Below are positions 25,996 through 34,236 of a DNA stretch of 64,000 nucleotides, piece by piece. The stretch is taken from NCBI RefSeq assembly GCF_900104215.1, contig NZ_FMXO01000002.1, positions 124,001 through 188,000 of the forward strand. The letters run 5' to 3'. The position numbers and the translations under genes were made by a program. How positions within the stretch are numbered: position 1 is the first letter of the stretch; every line of letters starts with the position of its first letter. The notes beneath the pieces were generated by a model. The model was not told where the DNA came from, made no database searches, and saw nothing but the letters and a program-made list of their open reading frames with translations. This stretch comes from Desulfonatronum thiosulfatophilum (GTDB lineage: Bacteria > Desulfobacterota > Desulfovibrionia > Desulfovibrionales > Desulfonatronaceae).

Positions 25996-27846
25996 TTATT
26001 CAAGTTCCTTGTCCAGGTTCACGGCCGCGCTGATCAGGGCCAGGTGGGTGAAGGCTTGTGGGAAGTTGCCCAGGGCTTCGCCGCAGGGACCGGTTTCCTC
26101 GGAATAAAGGCCCACGTGGTTGGCGTACCCGAGCATGCGCTCGAACATCAACCGCGCGTCTTCCAGGCGTTTCGGGTCCGTGCGTCCGGCCCGGGTCAAC
26201 GCCTCCACAAGCCAGAAGCTGCAGATGTTGAAAGTTGCTTCCTCGCCGGCCAGTCCGTCACCGGATGTGTTCACGTTGTAACGATGGGTCAGACTGTTGG
26301 AAACCAGCCCGCCTTGTTGCGGGGGCTTCAGGATTTCGTCCAGGGTGGAGAGCATCCGCTTGTCCATGGGAGCGACAAAAAACGTCAACGGCATGAGCAG
26401 ATTGGACGCATCCAGGGCATCGCTGCCATAGGATTGCACAAAGGCCCCACGATCCTGGTTCCAGCCCTGGGTCATAATCTCCTCGTAAACGGCATCCCGC
26501 GCAGCCAGCCAGCGCTCCCGGTCAGCGGGAAACGAACGTTTCTCCGCCAGGCGCAAGCCCCTGTCCAAAGCAACCCAGCACATCAGTTTGGAATAGGTGA
26601 AATGGCGGCTGCCGCCGCGCATCTCCCAGATCCCCTTGTCTTCGCGTTGCCAGTTGTCCACGACCCAGTTGATCAGCTTGCGTAGCTGGACCCAGAAGTC
26701 ATGAGAAATCGGCGCGCCATGCTTGTTGTACAAGTACACCGAGTCCATCAGCTCGCCGTAGATGTCCAGCTGCAGCTGATTGCAGGCCCCGTTGCCCACG
26801 CGCACCGGCCGGGAGCCGCGATATCCCTTGAGATGATCCAGGGTTGTCTCGGTCAAGTCGTGCCGGCCGTCGATGCCGTACATAATCTGCAGGGAGCCGT
26901 CCGGATTGGGCTCGCGGGTGCGGGCCTCGATCCAGTGCATGAAGCACCCGGCCTCCTCGGTAAAGCCGATGCGTTGCAGGGCGTAGAGGGTGAAGGCCGC
27001 GTCGCGGATCCAAGTGTAGCGGTAGTCCCAGTTTCGCTCCCCGCCCACGTCCTCCGGCAGCCCGGCGGTCGGCGCGGCCACGATGGCCCCGGTGGGATCG
27101 AAGGTCAGCATTTTCAGGGTCAATGCGGAACGGTGGACCATTTCCCGCCACCTTCCCTTGTAAGTGGACTTGCCGATCCATTTTCGCCAGAAGTTCACCG
27201 TGCTCCGGAAAAGTTCCTCGGACTCCTGGTCTGGAACAGCCGGACTGCAACCGGCGTCCTCCGGAATCTGATGCAGAACAAAGGTCAGACTTTCGTTTTC
27301 CTCGAGATGAAACGCGCTCGCCGCTCCCGGTGCGGCATGTCCGTCACCGGCTTCAAGCGACGTGAAGGGCGGTTGGCCGCTCAGGGCCATATGCAGTCCT
27401 GGGCCGCGGAAGATCACCCCTCGACCCGTGATGACCACTTCGCCTTGTGATCGGGCGTAATCAAAGGCAGGCCGACATTCCAGACTGAAGTCCATATTTC
27501 CGCGAACCATGGTTAACCGACGAACGACACGATGTTGACGCTCATCACCCTCACCACGAACAACGGGCATGAAATCCACCAGTTCGGCAACGCCTTTTGT
27601 CGTAAAGAACCGTGTCACCAGAACATTGGTTTCCGGCCAGTAGAGCTGTTTCGTGGTCACTCCATCCGCGACGCTCGGCGAGATCTGGAAAAAACCGCCT
27701 TGCTCGTCGTCCAGGATGGCGGCAAAAATGCTCGGCGAATCGAAATGGGGGAAACAGAGCCAGTCGATGGAGCCGTTGACCCCGACCAAAGCCGAGGTAC
27801 GCATGTTCCCGATCAGGGCGTAATTGTCGATAGGCTGATAGGCCAT
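25996..27846 (-). CDS. Glycoside hydrolase family 15 protein (glucoamylase/trehalase type)
   Basis: This is a protein of 616 residues with an alpha/alpha-barrel GH15 catalytic domain. The conserved N-terminal block is [20 protein letters not shown], followed by [18 protein letters not shown]. Catalytic-domain motifs include [19 protein letters not shown] and [10 protein letters not shown], which carry the acid/base glutamates and substrate-binding residues. ATG at 27846 is chosen because AGAGGT is 7 nt upstream; an upstream start would add 11 residues. There is no signal peptide, so it is cytoplasmic. It probably hydrolyses intracellular glucan or trehalose, fitting a stored-carbohydrate role. 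No neighbouring glycogen genes are visible. Confidence 0.92.
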   Translation of the reverse strand: MAYQPIDNYALIGNMRTSALVGVNGSIDWLCFPHFDSPSIFAAILDDEQGGFFQISPSVADGVTTKQLYWPETNVLVTRFFTTKGVAELVDFMPVVRGEGDERQHRVVRRLTMVRGNMDFSLECRPAFDYARSQGEVVITGRGVIFRGPGLHMALSGQPPFTSLEAGDGHAAPGAASAFHLEENESLTFVLHQIPEDAGCSPAVPDQESEELFRSTVNFWRKWIGKSTYKGRWREMVHRSALTLKMLTFDPTGAIVAAPTAGLPEDVGGERNWDYRYTWIRDAAFTLYALQRIGFTEEAGCFMHWIEARTREPNPDGSLQIMYGIDGRHDLTETTLDHLKGYRGSRPVRVGNGACNQLQLDIYGELMDSVYLYNKHGAPISHDFWVQLRKLINWVVDNWQREDKGIWEMRGGSRHFTYSKLMCWVALDRGLRLAEKRSFPADRERWLAARDAVYEEIMTQGWNQDRGAFVQSYGSDALDASNLLMPLTFFVAPMDKRMLSTLDEILKPPQQGGLVSNSLTHRYNVNTSGDGLAGEEATFNICSFWLVEALTRAGRTDPKRLEDARLMFERMLGYANHVGLYSEETGPCGEALGNFPQAFTHLALISAAVNLDKELE

Positions 27847-28015
27847 GGCAATACCTCTTTTGTGAGTACGATCCGGCAAGCAATGTCGCGGGATTGGATG
27901 CGTTTACCTTGGAAAGTTTGGCCCCGGCGGCAAATCCGGGGGGAGAAAATCATCCCCCGTCCATGACAAGGCCAGCGCCGTGCCGAGTGGTTCCAAAAAA
28001 CCTTCTTGTCTTCGG

Positions 28016-28504
28016 TTACCCGGATTTCTTGAAATACCTGATCAGGGCCAGCGAGTCCTTCGCGGTCAGCCGGCCGATGGCGCCATTGCTGTAACAGCCC
28101 AAGGAGACCTTCCTATCCGGAGCGATGATAAAGCCGGCCGCATGCAGGAACTTCTTCTCGGGTTCGAAGTAAGCGCCGATAGTATTGGAAACCTCCTCCG
28201 TGTTCAGACCGTAGGCCACGGGATACGTAACTCCTGCTTTCTCCATGATCTCATTGGCCTTGTCCAAGGAATCCACCGACGCTGCTAGGATTGAAATCCC
28301 TTCGGATTGAAATGCCGCGAAGGATGCCTGAAAGTCAGCCAACTGCTGACGGCAGAACATTCACCAGTGGCCTCGATAGACGAGAAAAAGGCCGTATGCT
28401 CCTTTAAACCAGTCGGGAACGTCGATCACCTCCCCGGATGTCAGCCGAACCTGCATTTTCGGAAATAAATCTCCCGCATCCAAACCAAAACCGATCTTCG
28501 CCAT
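28016..28504 (-). CDS. Peroxiredoxin-like selenoprotein (UGA-encoded Sec48)
   Basis: The frame runs from ATG 28504 (GAGGAGG 6 nt upstream) through an in-frame TGA at 28361-28363 to a stop at 28016, giving 162 residues. The protein begins MAKIGFGLDAGDLFPKMQV and continues with LFLVYRGHW-U-MFCRQQLADF. The Sec occupies the position of the peroxidatic Cys in the thioredoxin-fold motif (normally RGHWCPFC), giving UxxC with C51 as the resolving Cys. Homology is strong on both sides of the TGA (after it, SILAASVDSLDKANEIMEKAG). A hairpin with a 5-nt AGUUG loop follows 18-19 nt after the TGA. It should reduce peroxides or disulfides in the cytoplasm. A standard gene finder would truncate it to 114 residues. 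Confidence 0.85.
28325..28354 (-). promoter_or_regulatory. Candidate bacterial SECIS element (peroxiredoxin-like gene)
   Basis: On the coding strand the 6-bp stem GUCAGC/GCUGAC (28334-28350) encloses loop AGUUG, whose GU lies 18-19 nt after the TGA. A lower stem UGCC/GGCA (28354-28351 with 28328-28325) extends it past a bulge of five bases. Bacterial SECIS hairpins are known to have a GU in a small apical loop about 16-25 nt past the UGA. Confidence 0.75.
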
Positions 28505-28625
28505 GACGTCCTCCTCATCTGCGTGTTGAAAAGTTACTTCATCGACAGTCCGTGCAAAAAATCAAGTGCAAGGAGCAGCGACTTTGCGAGAGGATTTTTT
28601 CAACGAACGGATATGTTACAGGATC

Positions 28626-28639
28626 CTGATCCAAGTCAA
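28626..28639 (-). promoter_or_regulatory. Possible FNR/CRP-family operator
   Basis: Read on the minus strand this is TTGACTTGGATCAG, matching 8 of 10 positions of the FNR consensus TTGAT-N4-ATCAA. It lies about 120 bp upstream of the peroxiredoxin-like start. This is weak evidence alone. Confidence 0.3.
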
Positions 28640-28950
28640 AAGAATATGAAACCGAAGTTAAAGCACGATAAAACATAATCAACAGACAAGAGCAAATTCG
28701 ATCGTGGACGCCCCTTTCTCACTGCCACGAATAATCAAACTACTGCAGACCTGTAGAAGTAAATACCAAATTTCCCGTATGGCATTCATTCATACCCGCT
28801 CTTATTTTCAACTAACCATAAGGTCAGCTGTCTACAAGGGCTTCTTGATTATAGAGACGCAAAAGGCTTTTGACATCATCGAACACTCTCGCCCACAAGA
28901 AACGCCTCGCACGCGCGCCAAGGTCATTAACCAAGCTTGTTCACCCCCAC

Positions 28951-28980
28951 TTGTCGTTCTGTAAGCTTCGAAAATATAAT
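28951..28980 (+). promoter_or_regulatory. Putative sigma-70 promoter of the AhpD-like operon
   Basis: A -35-like TTGTCG (28951-28956) and a perfect TATAAT (28975-28980) are separated by 18 bp. Transcription would start near 28987, leaving a leader of about 46 nt with AGGAGGT before the ATG at 29033. Confidence 0.5.
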
Positions 28981-29032
28981 ATATTTCCACATACACCTAG
29001 CCCACATCAGGTGCAAACTCAGGAGGTATCGT

Positions 29033-29416
29033 ATGAACAGACAGGAGATTCTAAGTCAGGCCAAAGAGAACTTCGGCATTGAACCGGATTGGATGAGCGA
29101 CATGCCGGACTCCGTCCTTGAACAATACTGGGCTACTTTAAGCTGGGTGCTGGCTGATACGAAAATGGCCGCGCGCGATAAGGCGCTGGTCGCCTTTGGA
29201 GCTGCCTCGGCTATTCACTGCGGCTATTGAACTCCGTTTCACACGGCGCAGTTGGCGCTGAACGGGTTTACCGATCAACAGATCAAGGAAGCGGGTTGGA
29301 CCGTGCAAAGCGTAGCCGGTGCCAGCGCATACCTCTACGGTATTGGTTACGATGTGGAGAAGTTCAAGAAAGAAATAGATTCAATAGTCGAGCACATCAA
29401 GAAAACCGCAAAATAA
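29033..29416 (+). CDS. AhpD-like (carboxymuconolactone decarboxylase family) selenoprotein (UGA-encoded Sec66)
   Basis: ATG at 29033 follows AGGAGGTATCGT. An in-frame TGA at 29228-29230 is bypassed in this reading and the frame ends at TAA 29414-29416, giving 127 residues. Around the TGA the protein reads AIHCGY-U-TPFHTAQLALNG. This is the AhpD active-site pattern CxxC-x3-H with the second Cys replaced by Sec (C63, U66, H70). Homology continues after the TGA (IKEAGWTVQSVAGASAYLYG), so the TGA is not a chance stop. A hairpin with loop AGUUG follows. The AhpD family uses this CxxC pair to reduce disulfides of partner peroxiredoxins. It is the first gene of a plus-strand group with TPR and P460-like genes. 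Confidence 0.85.
29234..29265 (+). promoter_or_regulatory. Candidate bacterial SECIS element (AhpD-like gene)
   Basis: The upper stem CGGCGC/GCGCUG (29244-29249 with 29255-29260) has loop AGUUG, the same loop as in the peroxiredoxin-like gene. A lower stem CCGUU/AACGG (29234-29238 with 29261-29265) is separated by a bulge. The loop GU lies 21-22 nt after the TGA. Confidence 0.75.
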
Positions 29417-29510
29417 CGTCTTCAGGGTTGAGTGGAAGTGATGAGGAGCCCTACTTTGCTCGTGGCGCTCAGACTCGAATATTAATTATGGCCAACGGCA
29501 AGGAGTAATC

Positions 29511-31076
29511 ATGACCAGCAAATACATACTTCGAATCTGTGCCGCACTTCTCGCACTGAGTGCCGGTTTGAGCACATTCGCTTTGGCTCAGCAAAAGGCA
29601 GAACACGAAGTTCAACTTGGGGTCGTCAACTTTCCCATCTCTTGCAACGAAAAAGCGCAAGAGGAATTTCATACGGGCTTGGCTCACCTGCATCACATGA
29701 TGTACGAACAGGCACGCCCGCATTTTGAAGAGGCGGCGAAAGTCGATCCCTCGTGTGCAATGTCTCATTGGGGCATTGCCATGACGAGCTTTCAGCCGCT
29801 CTGGCATCCCACGTCCCCGGAGGGACTTGAACGTGGTCAAGCGGCGTTGGCAAGGGCTCGGGAACTCGGCGCGCCCACTGAGCGCGAGAAAGGTTACATC
29901 GCGGCAGTCGAGGCTTTTTTTACCGACCCTGAATCTCGGAGAGAAAGCCCCGCGCGGGATCACGAGGCACGGGTCAGGGCCTGGTTGGAAGCCCAGCGCG
30001 AGCTGCATGAATCCTATCCTGAAGACGTAGATGCAGCGGCGTTTTACGCCCTGGCCGAGGTCTGCTACGCGATGACCCAATTCTCTCCACACGAGGAGCG
30101 GGACTTCACCCGCGAACGCAGGGCGGGAGCCTTGATCGAGGAATATTTCGAGGACCATCCGGAGCATCCCGGCCTTTTTCACTACCTCCTCCACGCCTAC
30201 GACAGCTCCGAATTGGCCCATAAAGCACTGGAAGCGGCCCGGGGCTACGATAAACTGGCTCCGAATACGCCCCACGCATTGCACATGCCCAGCCATATTT
30301 TCGTGCGGCTCGGCCTCTGGGAGGAGACGGTCGATCGGGACAAGCGGGCGGCCAAGGCGGCACGCGACGGTATGGAGGACGATCCCCACGCCAGTGCTCA
30401 TTATGTCCATTCCCTGGACTATGTGATGTACGCGTATCTCCAGCTCGGCGACACAGAGAATGCCCGAAAAACACTTGAGCGGGCTCGAACACTCGACAAG
30501 GTGCATCCGGTACCCTTTGCCGCTTACAATTTGGCGGCGCTTCAGGTCCGTCATTTCCTGGAACAGCAACAATGGCAACAGGCGGCAGAGCTCGAACCGG
30601 CGATGCCGGACGTACTTCCCTGGGAACAATTCCCCGCGGCTGAAGCCATTTTTTATTATGGCCGAGGTATCGGCGCAGCGCGATCCGGAGACCTGAACCA
30701 GGCCAAAATGGACCGCGAGCGGCTTCAGGAGCGAATTCATACCTTGCGGGATGAAGATGATGCGTATTGGGCGTCCATGACGGAAGCACTCGGCAAAGCA
30801 GTGGAAGCCTGGATTCTCTATGAACAGGGCGAAACTGAGCAGGCGCTTTCGCTCATGAGAGAAGGGGCCGATCTCGAGGACTCCATGGACAAGCACCCGA
30901 CCACGCCGGGCGAGGTGCTGCCCGTCCGCGAACTATACGCGGATTTGCTGCTCAAGGAGGAGCGTTTCGAGCAGGCGAAAGCCGCTTTCGAGGCATCCCT
31001 CCAGCGCACCCCCAACCGTCGCAACGCTCTCAGGGGGCTGGAAATGGCGGAATTGAGGGAAAATACCACGCGGTAG
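29511..31076 (+). CDS. Exported TPR-repeat protein
   Basis: This 521-residue protein has a signal peptide (MTSKYILRICAALLALSAG, cleavage near TFALA-QQK). The mature part consists largely of tetratricopeptide repeats, for example FHTGLAHLHHMMYEQARPHFEEAAKVDP split over residues about 45-72. Further helical repeats continue to the C-terminus (FEQAKAAFEASLQRTPNRR). The middle contains conserved HALHMPSHIFVRLGLW. AAGGAG 9 nt upstream supports ATG at 29511. It lies 94 bp after the AhpD-like selenoprotein gene and 105 bp before a P460-like gene. It is probably a periplasmic scaffold. TPR proteins of this kind occur widely in Bacteroidetes and Proteobacteria with no assigned function. Confidence 0.85.
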   Translation: MTSKYILRICAALLALSAGLSTFALAQQKAEHEVQLGVVNFPISCNEKAQEEFHTGLAHLHHMMYEQARPHFEEAAKVDPSCAMSHWGIAMTSFQPLWHPTSPEGLERGQAALARARELGAPTEREKGYIAAVEAFFTDPESRRESPARDHEARVRAWLEAQRELHESYPEDVDAAAFYALAEVCYAMTQFSPHEERDFTRERRAGALIEEYFEDHPEHPGLFHYLLHAYDSSELAHKALEAARGYDKLAPNTPHALHMPSHIFVRLGLWEETVDRDKRAAKAARDGMEDDPHASAHYVHSLDYVMYAYLQLGDTENARKTLERARTLDKVHPVPFAAYNLAALQVRHFLEQQQWQQAAELEPAMPDVLPWEQFPAAEAIFYYGRGIGAARSGDLNQAKMDRERLQERIHTLRDEDDAYWASMTEALGKAVEAWILYEQGETEQALSLMREGADLEDSMDKHPTTPGEVLPVRELYADLLLKEERFEQAKAAFEASLQRTPNRRNALRGLEMAELRENTTR

Positions 31077-31181
31077 AATCTATCGCCGTCAATGTAACGG
31101 AGAGGAATAAAGCCATCTCTTGCCGGACGAAGAAAGGAACAGGACAACTGATTTTTATCACCTCGAACAGTAGGAGGAACC

Positions 31182-31697
31182 ATGAAAGCGATTAACGGGT
31201 ACAGGTTGGCAATTGGATTGATGCTGGCTTTTTTCCTGATTCCCGCACTGGTCTGGGCCACGGAAAAATCAAAAGAAATGCCCCAAGCTGAAGGCAAGGA
31301 CTTTCTATCGTACATCACAGAGGTCAATCCATATCATGATTGGGAGCTGTGGCCGGGTACTGAGAAAATGTATGAAGGTTCTGAACCACATGGTGTTCGG
31401 CTTACGACGTACGTCAATGAAAAGGCCCTGAAGGGAATCGAGGAAGGCATGCTGGAAGAAGGCATGCCGGACGGCTCCATTATAGTGAAGGAGAATTATT
31501 CCGCTGAAGAAGAGCTTATAAATGTCACCACCATGTACAAAAAGGAAGGGTTCAATCCCGAAGCCGGTGACTGGTTCTGGATTGTCCACACCGCGGACAA
31601 GCAAGTCGAGAACGCCGGGAAGATTGAGATGTGCATTAGTTGTCATCGCCAAGTGGAGCACCGGGATTATCTTTTTATCGAGGCTCATGAGCAATGA
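31182..31697 (+). CDS. Cytochrome P460-like periplasmic c-type haem protein
   Basis: This 171-residue protein has an N-terminal signal peptide (about residues 1-27, ending VWA-TEKS). The C-terminal c-type haem-binding motif CISCH lies at about residues 152-156. The body includes HDWELWPGTEKMYEGSEPHG and GDWFWIVHTADKQVENAGK, features of the cytochrome P460 domain family. P460 proteins bind an unusual cross-linked haem and oxidise hydroxylamine or detoxify NO in nitrifiers and methanotrophs. Here the role is unknown; a nitrosative or oxidative stress role fits the redox neighbours. The lysine that cross-links to haem cannot be located with certainty. AGGAGG lies just before the ATG. Confidence 0.8.
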   Translation: MKAINGYRLAIGLMLAFFLIPALVWATEKSKEMPQAEGKDFLSYITEVNPYHDWELWPGTEKMYEGSEPHGVRLTTYVNEKALKGIEEGMLEEGMPDGSIIVKENYSAEEELINVTTMYKKEGFNPEAGDWFWIVHTADKQVENAGKIEMCISCHRQVEHRDYLFIEAHEQ

Positions 31698-31740
31698 AGC
31701 TCCAACCCGGCAAGAGATGGCGTTACTCCGCAATCCCTTG

Positions 31741-31898
31741 AGCTAACATTGAACCATTGCTGAATAAAGATCATTTTGTGCCCAAATGTAAGGCAATGGT
31801 TCGATGAACGAATCCTGGCTCAGTCAGACAGGCGATGCCGAAAAATCGAGACATGCCGGAACACGACATGTCAGTCATGAAAAGTGCTGAGTAGTTAC
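31741..31898. mobile_element. MITE-like repeat (25749-25972 family), left end eroded
   Basis: The segment runs from attgaaccattgctg through ggctcagtcagacag to the right end gtgctgagtagttac (31884-31898). It is closely related to the 45740-46020 and 19899-20005 copies. The left terminal inverted repeat is largely lost and no target duplication is seen. Twelve bases separate it from the next element. Confidence 0.7.
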
Positions 31899-31910
31899 GA
31901 ACTTTTTTCC

Positions 31911-32142
31911 GTAACTACTCAAAAAGGCAGGGCATTCAGTCAGCCGTTGTGCCTGATGCACCCTCTGTCTTTTCGGACGACAAAGACAACAGATGGTGGA
32001 ACAGGCATCTTGCCTGTTCGTTCAGGGTTTATGGGCATCTACACATTGGCCAAATGGAAGCTTTTCACTGGGCAATTCATTGGGGCAGGCAAGATGCCTG
32101 CCCTACCATGAGGAGGACTGCCCGGAGTTTTTGAGCAGTTAC
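31911..32142. mobile_element. MITE-like element with captured palindromes
   Basis: It starts gtaactactcaaaaag (31911) and ends ttgagcagttac (32142). The interior has two related palindromes of the aggcaagatgcct type (near 32005-32020 and 32090-32105). No clear 8-bp duplication is visible, which suggests decay or recombination with the adjacent element. No coding sequence is found in 31698-32252. Confidence 0.7.
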
Positions 32143-32252
32143 CTTATTTTCGTAACACGACATTACTACACGCGTTATCCGTGCACACATGTTGACGTAA
32201 ATGCGGAGGTTGTGAATGAAGCAGAAGAAAGCGGCATGATCAACGCCTCCAT

Positions 32253-32342
32253 TTATTGTGGCGGCCTGGGCAGCTCCGCTGCAACGGTCAATCCCGCAGC
32301 GCCCGCGCCGATCACGGCGAAGTCGTAGTCGTATGCGGCCAT
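32253..32342 (-). pseudogene. N-terminal remnant of FAD-dependent disulfide oxidoreductase
   Basis: From ATG at 32342, 29 codons read MAAYDYDFAVIGAGAAGLTV and then AAELPRPPQ before a TAA. The first 22 residues match the FAD-binding N-terminus of the intact gene at 22485-23981 (PKYDYDIAVIGAGAAGLTVA). AAGGAG lies just upstream of the ATG, as in an intact gene. Everything after the first glycine motif is lost. It overlaps the 3' end of the ABC ATPase gene in another frame. Confidence 0.85.
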
Positions 32343-33142
32343 GTCTTCTCCTTGGAATGTCCGTTATCCTGATCATGTTCGAATACTTGCCGCAGAGCAC
32401 CGCGCAGTTTGCGTACATATTCCAGAAACGGTTCCGCTTCCGTTTCCCGGGGCCGCTCCAAGTTTATCCGCTCGCGATCATGAATGGAGTTCCCGCCCAT
32501 GACCAGGACCTGATCCGCCAGCTTCACCGCCTCGACTACATCGTGCGTAACAAAGACCACCGCCGGCTGGAAATCGGCATGCAGGGCCAGCAGCAGGTCG
32601 TGCATTTCCTCCCGGGTCAATGCGTCCAGGGCGGCAAAGGGCTCGTCCATCAGCAGAAGCCTGGGTTCCAGGGCCAGGACTCGAGCCAAAGCCACCCGCT
32701 GACGCATGCCGCCGGACAACTGGCCGGGCAGATGTTTCTCTCGTCCGGCCAACCCGACCAGTTCCAGCATGCGACGAGCGATGTCCCGACGCCGGTTTCC
32801 CGAGACGCTGTTCACCCGGAGGCCGAAGCTGACATTTTCCTCCACGGTCAGCCAGGGAAACAGAGCGTCATCCTGAAAGATGACCGCCTTGTCCGGCCCG
32901 GGATTACGGGAAGGAACGCCTTGGACCTTGATGGCTCCCGCATCAGGCTCCAGAAATCCGGCAACGATGTTCAGGAGCGTGGTCTTGCCGCATCCGCTGG
33001 CGCCCAACAGGGCGAGGATCTCGCCGCTTCGGACCTCGAAGGAAACATCCCGCAGCACCTCCCGCCGCTCCAGCCCAGCACCGTATGCTTTACCCAGCCC
33101 CTGAACCTGAAGGTATGCCATATTCTGCCCGCTGCCGCTCAT
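32312..33142 (-). CDS. NitT/TauT-type ABC transporter ATP-binding protein
   Basis: About 276 residues from ATG at 33142, which overlaps the permease stop (ATGA, 33139-33142). ATG at 33121 is an alternative start 7 codons later. Walker A is GASGCGKTTLL, the signature is LSGGMRQRVALARVLA, and Walker B is RLLLMDEPFAALD, followed by VFVTHDVVEAV. This is the SsuB/TauB/NrtD class that energises uptake of sulfonates, nitrate, thiamine precursors and similar anions. The last 10 residues (TWPHTTTTSP) are encoded by the start of the FAD-oxidoreductase remnant, so the C-terminus is probably not the original one. It forms a set with the permease and, across an intruding island, the binding protein. Confidence 0.93.
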   Translation of the reverse strand: MSGSGQNMAYLQVQGLGKAYGAGLERREVLRDVSFEVRSGEILALLGASGCGKTTLLNIVAGFLEPDAGAIKVQGVPSRNPGPDKAVIFQDDALFPWLTVEENVSFGLRVNSVSGNRRRDIARRMLELVGLAGREKHLPGQLSGGMRQRVALARVLALEPRLLLMDEPFAALDALTREEMHDLLLALHADFQPAVVFVTHDVVEAVKLADQVLVMGGNSIHDRERINLERPRETEAEPFLEYVRKLRGALRQVFEHDQDNGHSKEKTWPHTTTTSP

Positions 33143-33906
33143 AACCGGCGGGCCGACCTGGAGAGCAGGCGCATCCCGCGGACCAGAAGCTGGTCGCAAA
33201 GCCAACCGATCAGGGCGATCAGGAGGATTCCGGAGATGATCACGTCCACGCGGCCCACCATTCTGGCATCCATGATCAATGCTCCCAAACCGTTCGGAAC
33301 ACCGGTCAGCTCACCCAGGACGAGGTACGCGAAGGAGATTCCCAGCCCCAGCCGCAGCCCGCTCAGAATCTGGCCCATGCTCGCGGGCAGGACCACATGG
33401 CGCATCATGCCGAATCGGCCCAGACCGAGCATGCTGCCGGCCCGGAGATAGGTTGTCGGAACAGCGCTCACCGCGGACATGGTGTTCAGGTAGATCGGGA
33501 AGAACGCCGCCAGGGCGATCAGGAAAACCGTCGTCTTCAGGCCGATGCCGAACCAGACCAGGGCCAGGGGCAGCCAGCAGATTCCGGGCACGGAACGCAG
33601 GGCGTCCACGAAGTCCTTGAGCAGCAGACGCATGACCGCGTTTCGTCCGGAGAGAACGCCCAGGGACAAGCCCAGCAAGGCCGCCAGCGCGAATCCCGCA
33701 CCGATTCTGACCATGCTCGCCGCCAGATCGACCGGAAATCTCCCGGCATACATGCCCGCCCCGTAACCGGTCACGTAGACCCACAAGGTTTTCGCCACCG
33801 TATCCGGCGCGGGCAGCATGTAGACCGGCACGGTCCCGGTATAGCTCAGAAGCGCCCAGCTCAGCAGGATCAGCAGGGGCAGGAGGAGAGGCAGAAAACG
33901 GGGCAT
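33139..33906 (-). CDS. NitT/TauT-type ABC transporter permease
   Basis: This 255-residue inner-membrane permease has about six helices. The first is LPLLLPLLILLSWALLSYTG (residues 5-24), with later helices at AALLGLSLGVLSGR and IIVSGILLIALIGWLCDQLL-like segments near the C-terminus. The binding-protein-dependent transport motif around ELTGVPNGLGALIMDARMVG is the cytoplasmic EAA-type loop that contacts the ATPase. Its gene overlaps the ATPase gene by 4 bp. The next gene upstream on the strand is HicB across 330 bp that include a MITE-like element. The substrate is unknown. Confidence 0.9.
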   Translation of the reverse strand: MPRFLPLLLPLLILLSWALLSYTGTVPVYMLPAPDTVAKTLWVYVTGYGAGMYAGRFPVDLAASMVRIGAGFALAALLGLSLGVLSGRNAVMRLLLKDFVDALRSVPGICWLPLALVWFGIGLKTTVFLIALAAFFPIYLNTMSAVSAVPTTYLRAGSMLGLGRFGMMRHVVLPASMGQILSGLRLGLGISFAYLVLGELTGVPNGLGALIMDARMVGRVDVIISGILLIALIGWLCDQLLVRGMRLLSRSARRL

Positions 33907-34023
33907 GGTCGCTCACAAGGCGAAGTTGTTGGAGCTGATACGCTGACAAGCTCAGACAAGAATAATGTCCTGTTTGGATTCAGGCTTTGGGAATATCATG
34001 TCTGGCCACACCTTGGAGTTGAT

Positions 34024-34184
34024 GAACTGCTCAAAAAAATGTCGGGCACGGCCTGCATTTTCCCAAGCAAACTGGATTCCCGCCTTCGCGGGAATGACTT
34101 CAGTGAGAAAGCTTTTCCCAATCACGTCATGCCTGCGAAGGAGGGCATCCAGCCCATGCTTGCCTCAATTTATTGAGTAGCTGC
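34024..34184. mobile_element. Degenerate MITE-like element with near-exact 8-bp duplication
   Basis: The ends gaactgctcaa and ttgagtagctgc are decayed forms of the GTAACTGCTCAA family termini. The flanking octamers gagttgat (34016-34023) and gagttaat (34185-34192) agree at 7 of 8 positions. The interior has the REP-like palindrome ggattcccgccttcgcg (34074-34098). It lies between the ABC permease and HicB genes; the rest of 33907-34236 is empty. Confidence 0.7.
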
Positions 34185-34236
34185 GAGTTAATGATTCCTC
34201 GCGTTATACTTCCAAGGTTCGTTACCTACGGACTTG

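Larger units (their letters stand above)
28505..29032. other. Divergent intergenic region between two selenoprotein genes
   Basis: This 528-bp AT-rich gap separates the divergent genes at 28016-28504 and 29033-29416. It contains a plausible sigma-70 promoter for the rightward operon and an FNR/CRP-like palindrome near the leftward gene. A short frame in 28704-28964 has no recognisable product and is not called. Confidence 0.6.

Noticed and set aside
28704-28964. 86-codon frame in the divergent gap between the selenoprotein genes
   Set aside because: No ribosome-binding site or family match; it overlaps the probable promoter of the AhpD-like operon.
29469-30896. 475-codon minus-strand frame opposite the TPR gene
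   Set aside because: The plus strand has a signal peptide, TPR units and a ribosome-binding site, while the minus frame has none.
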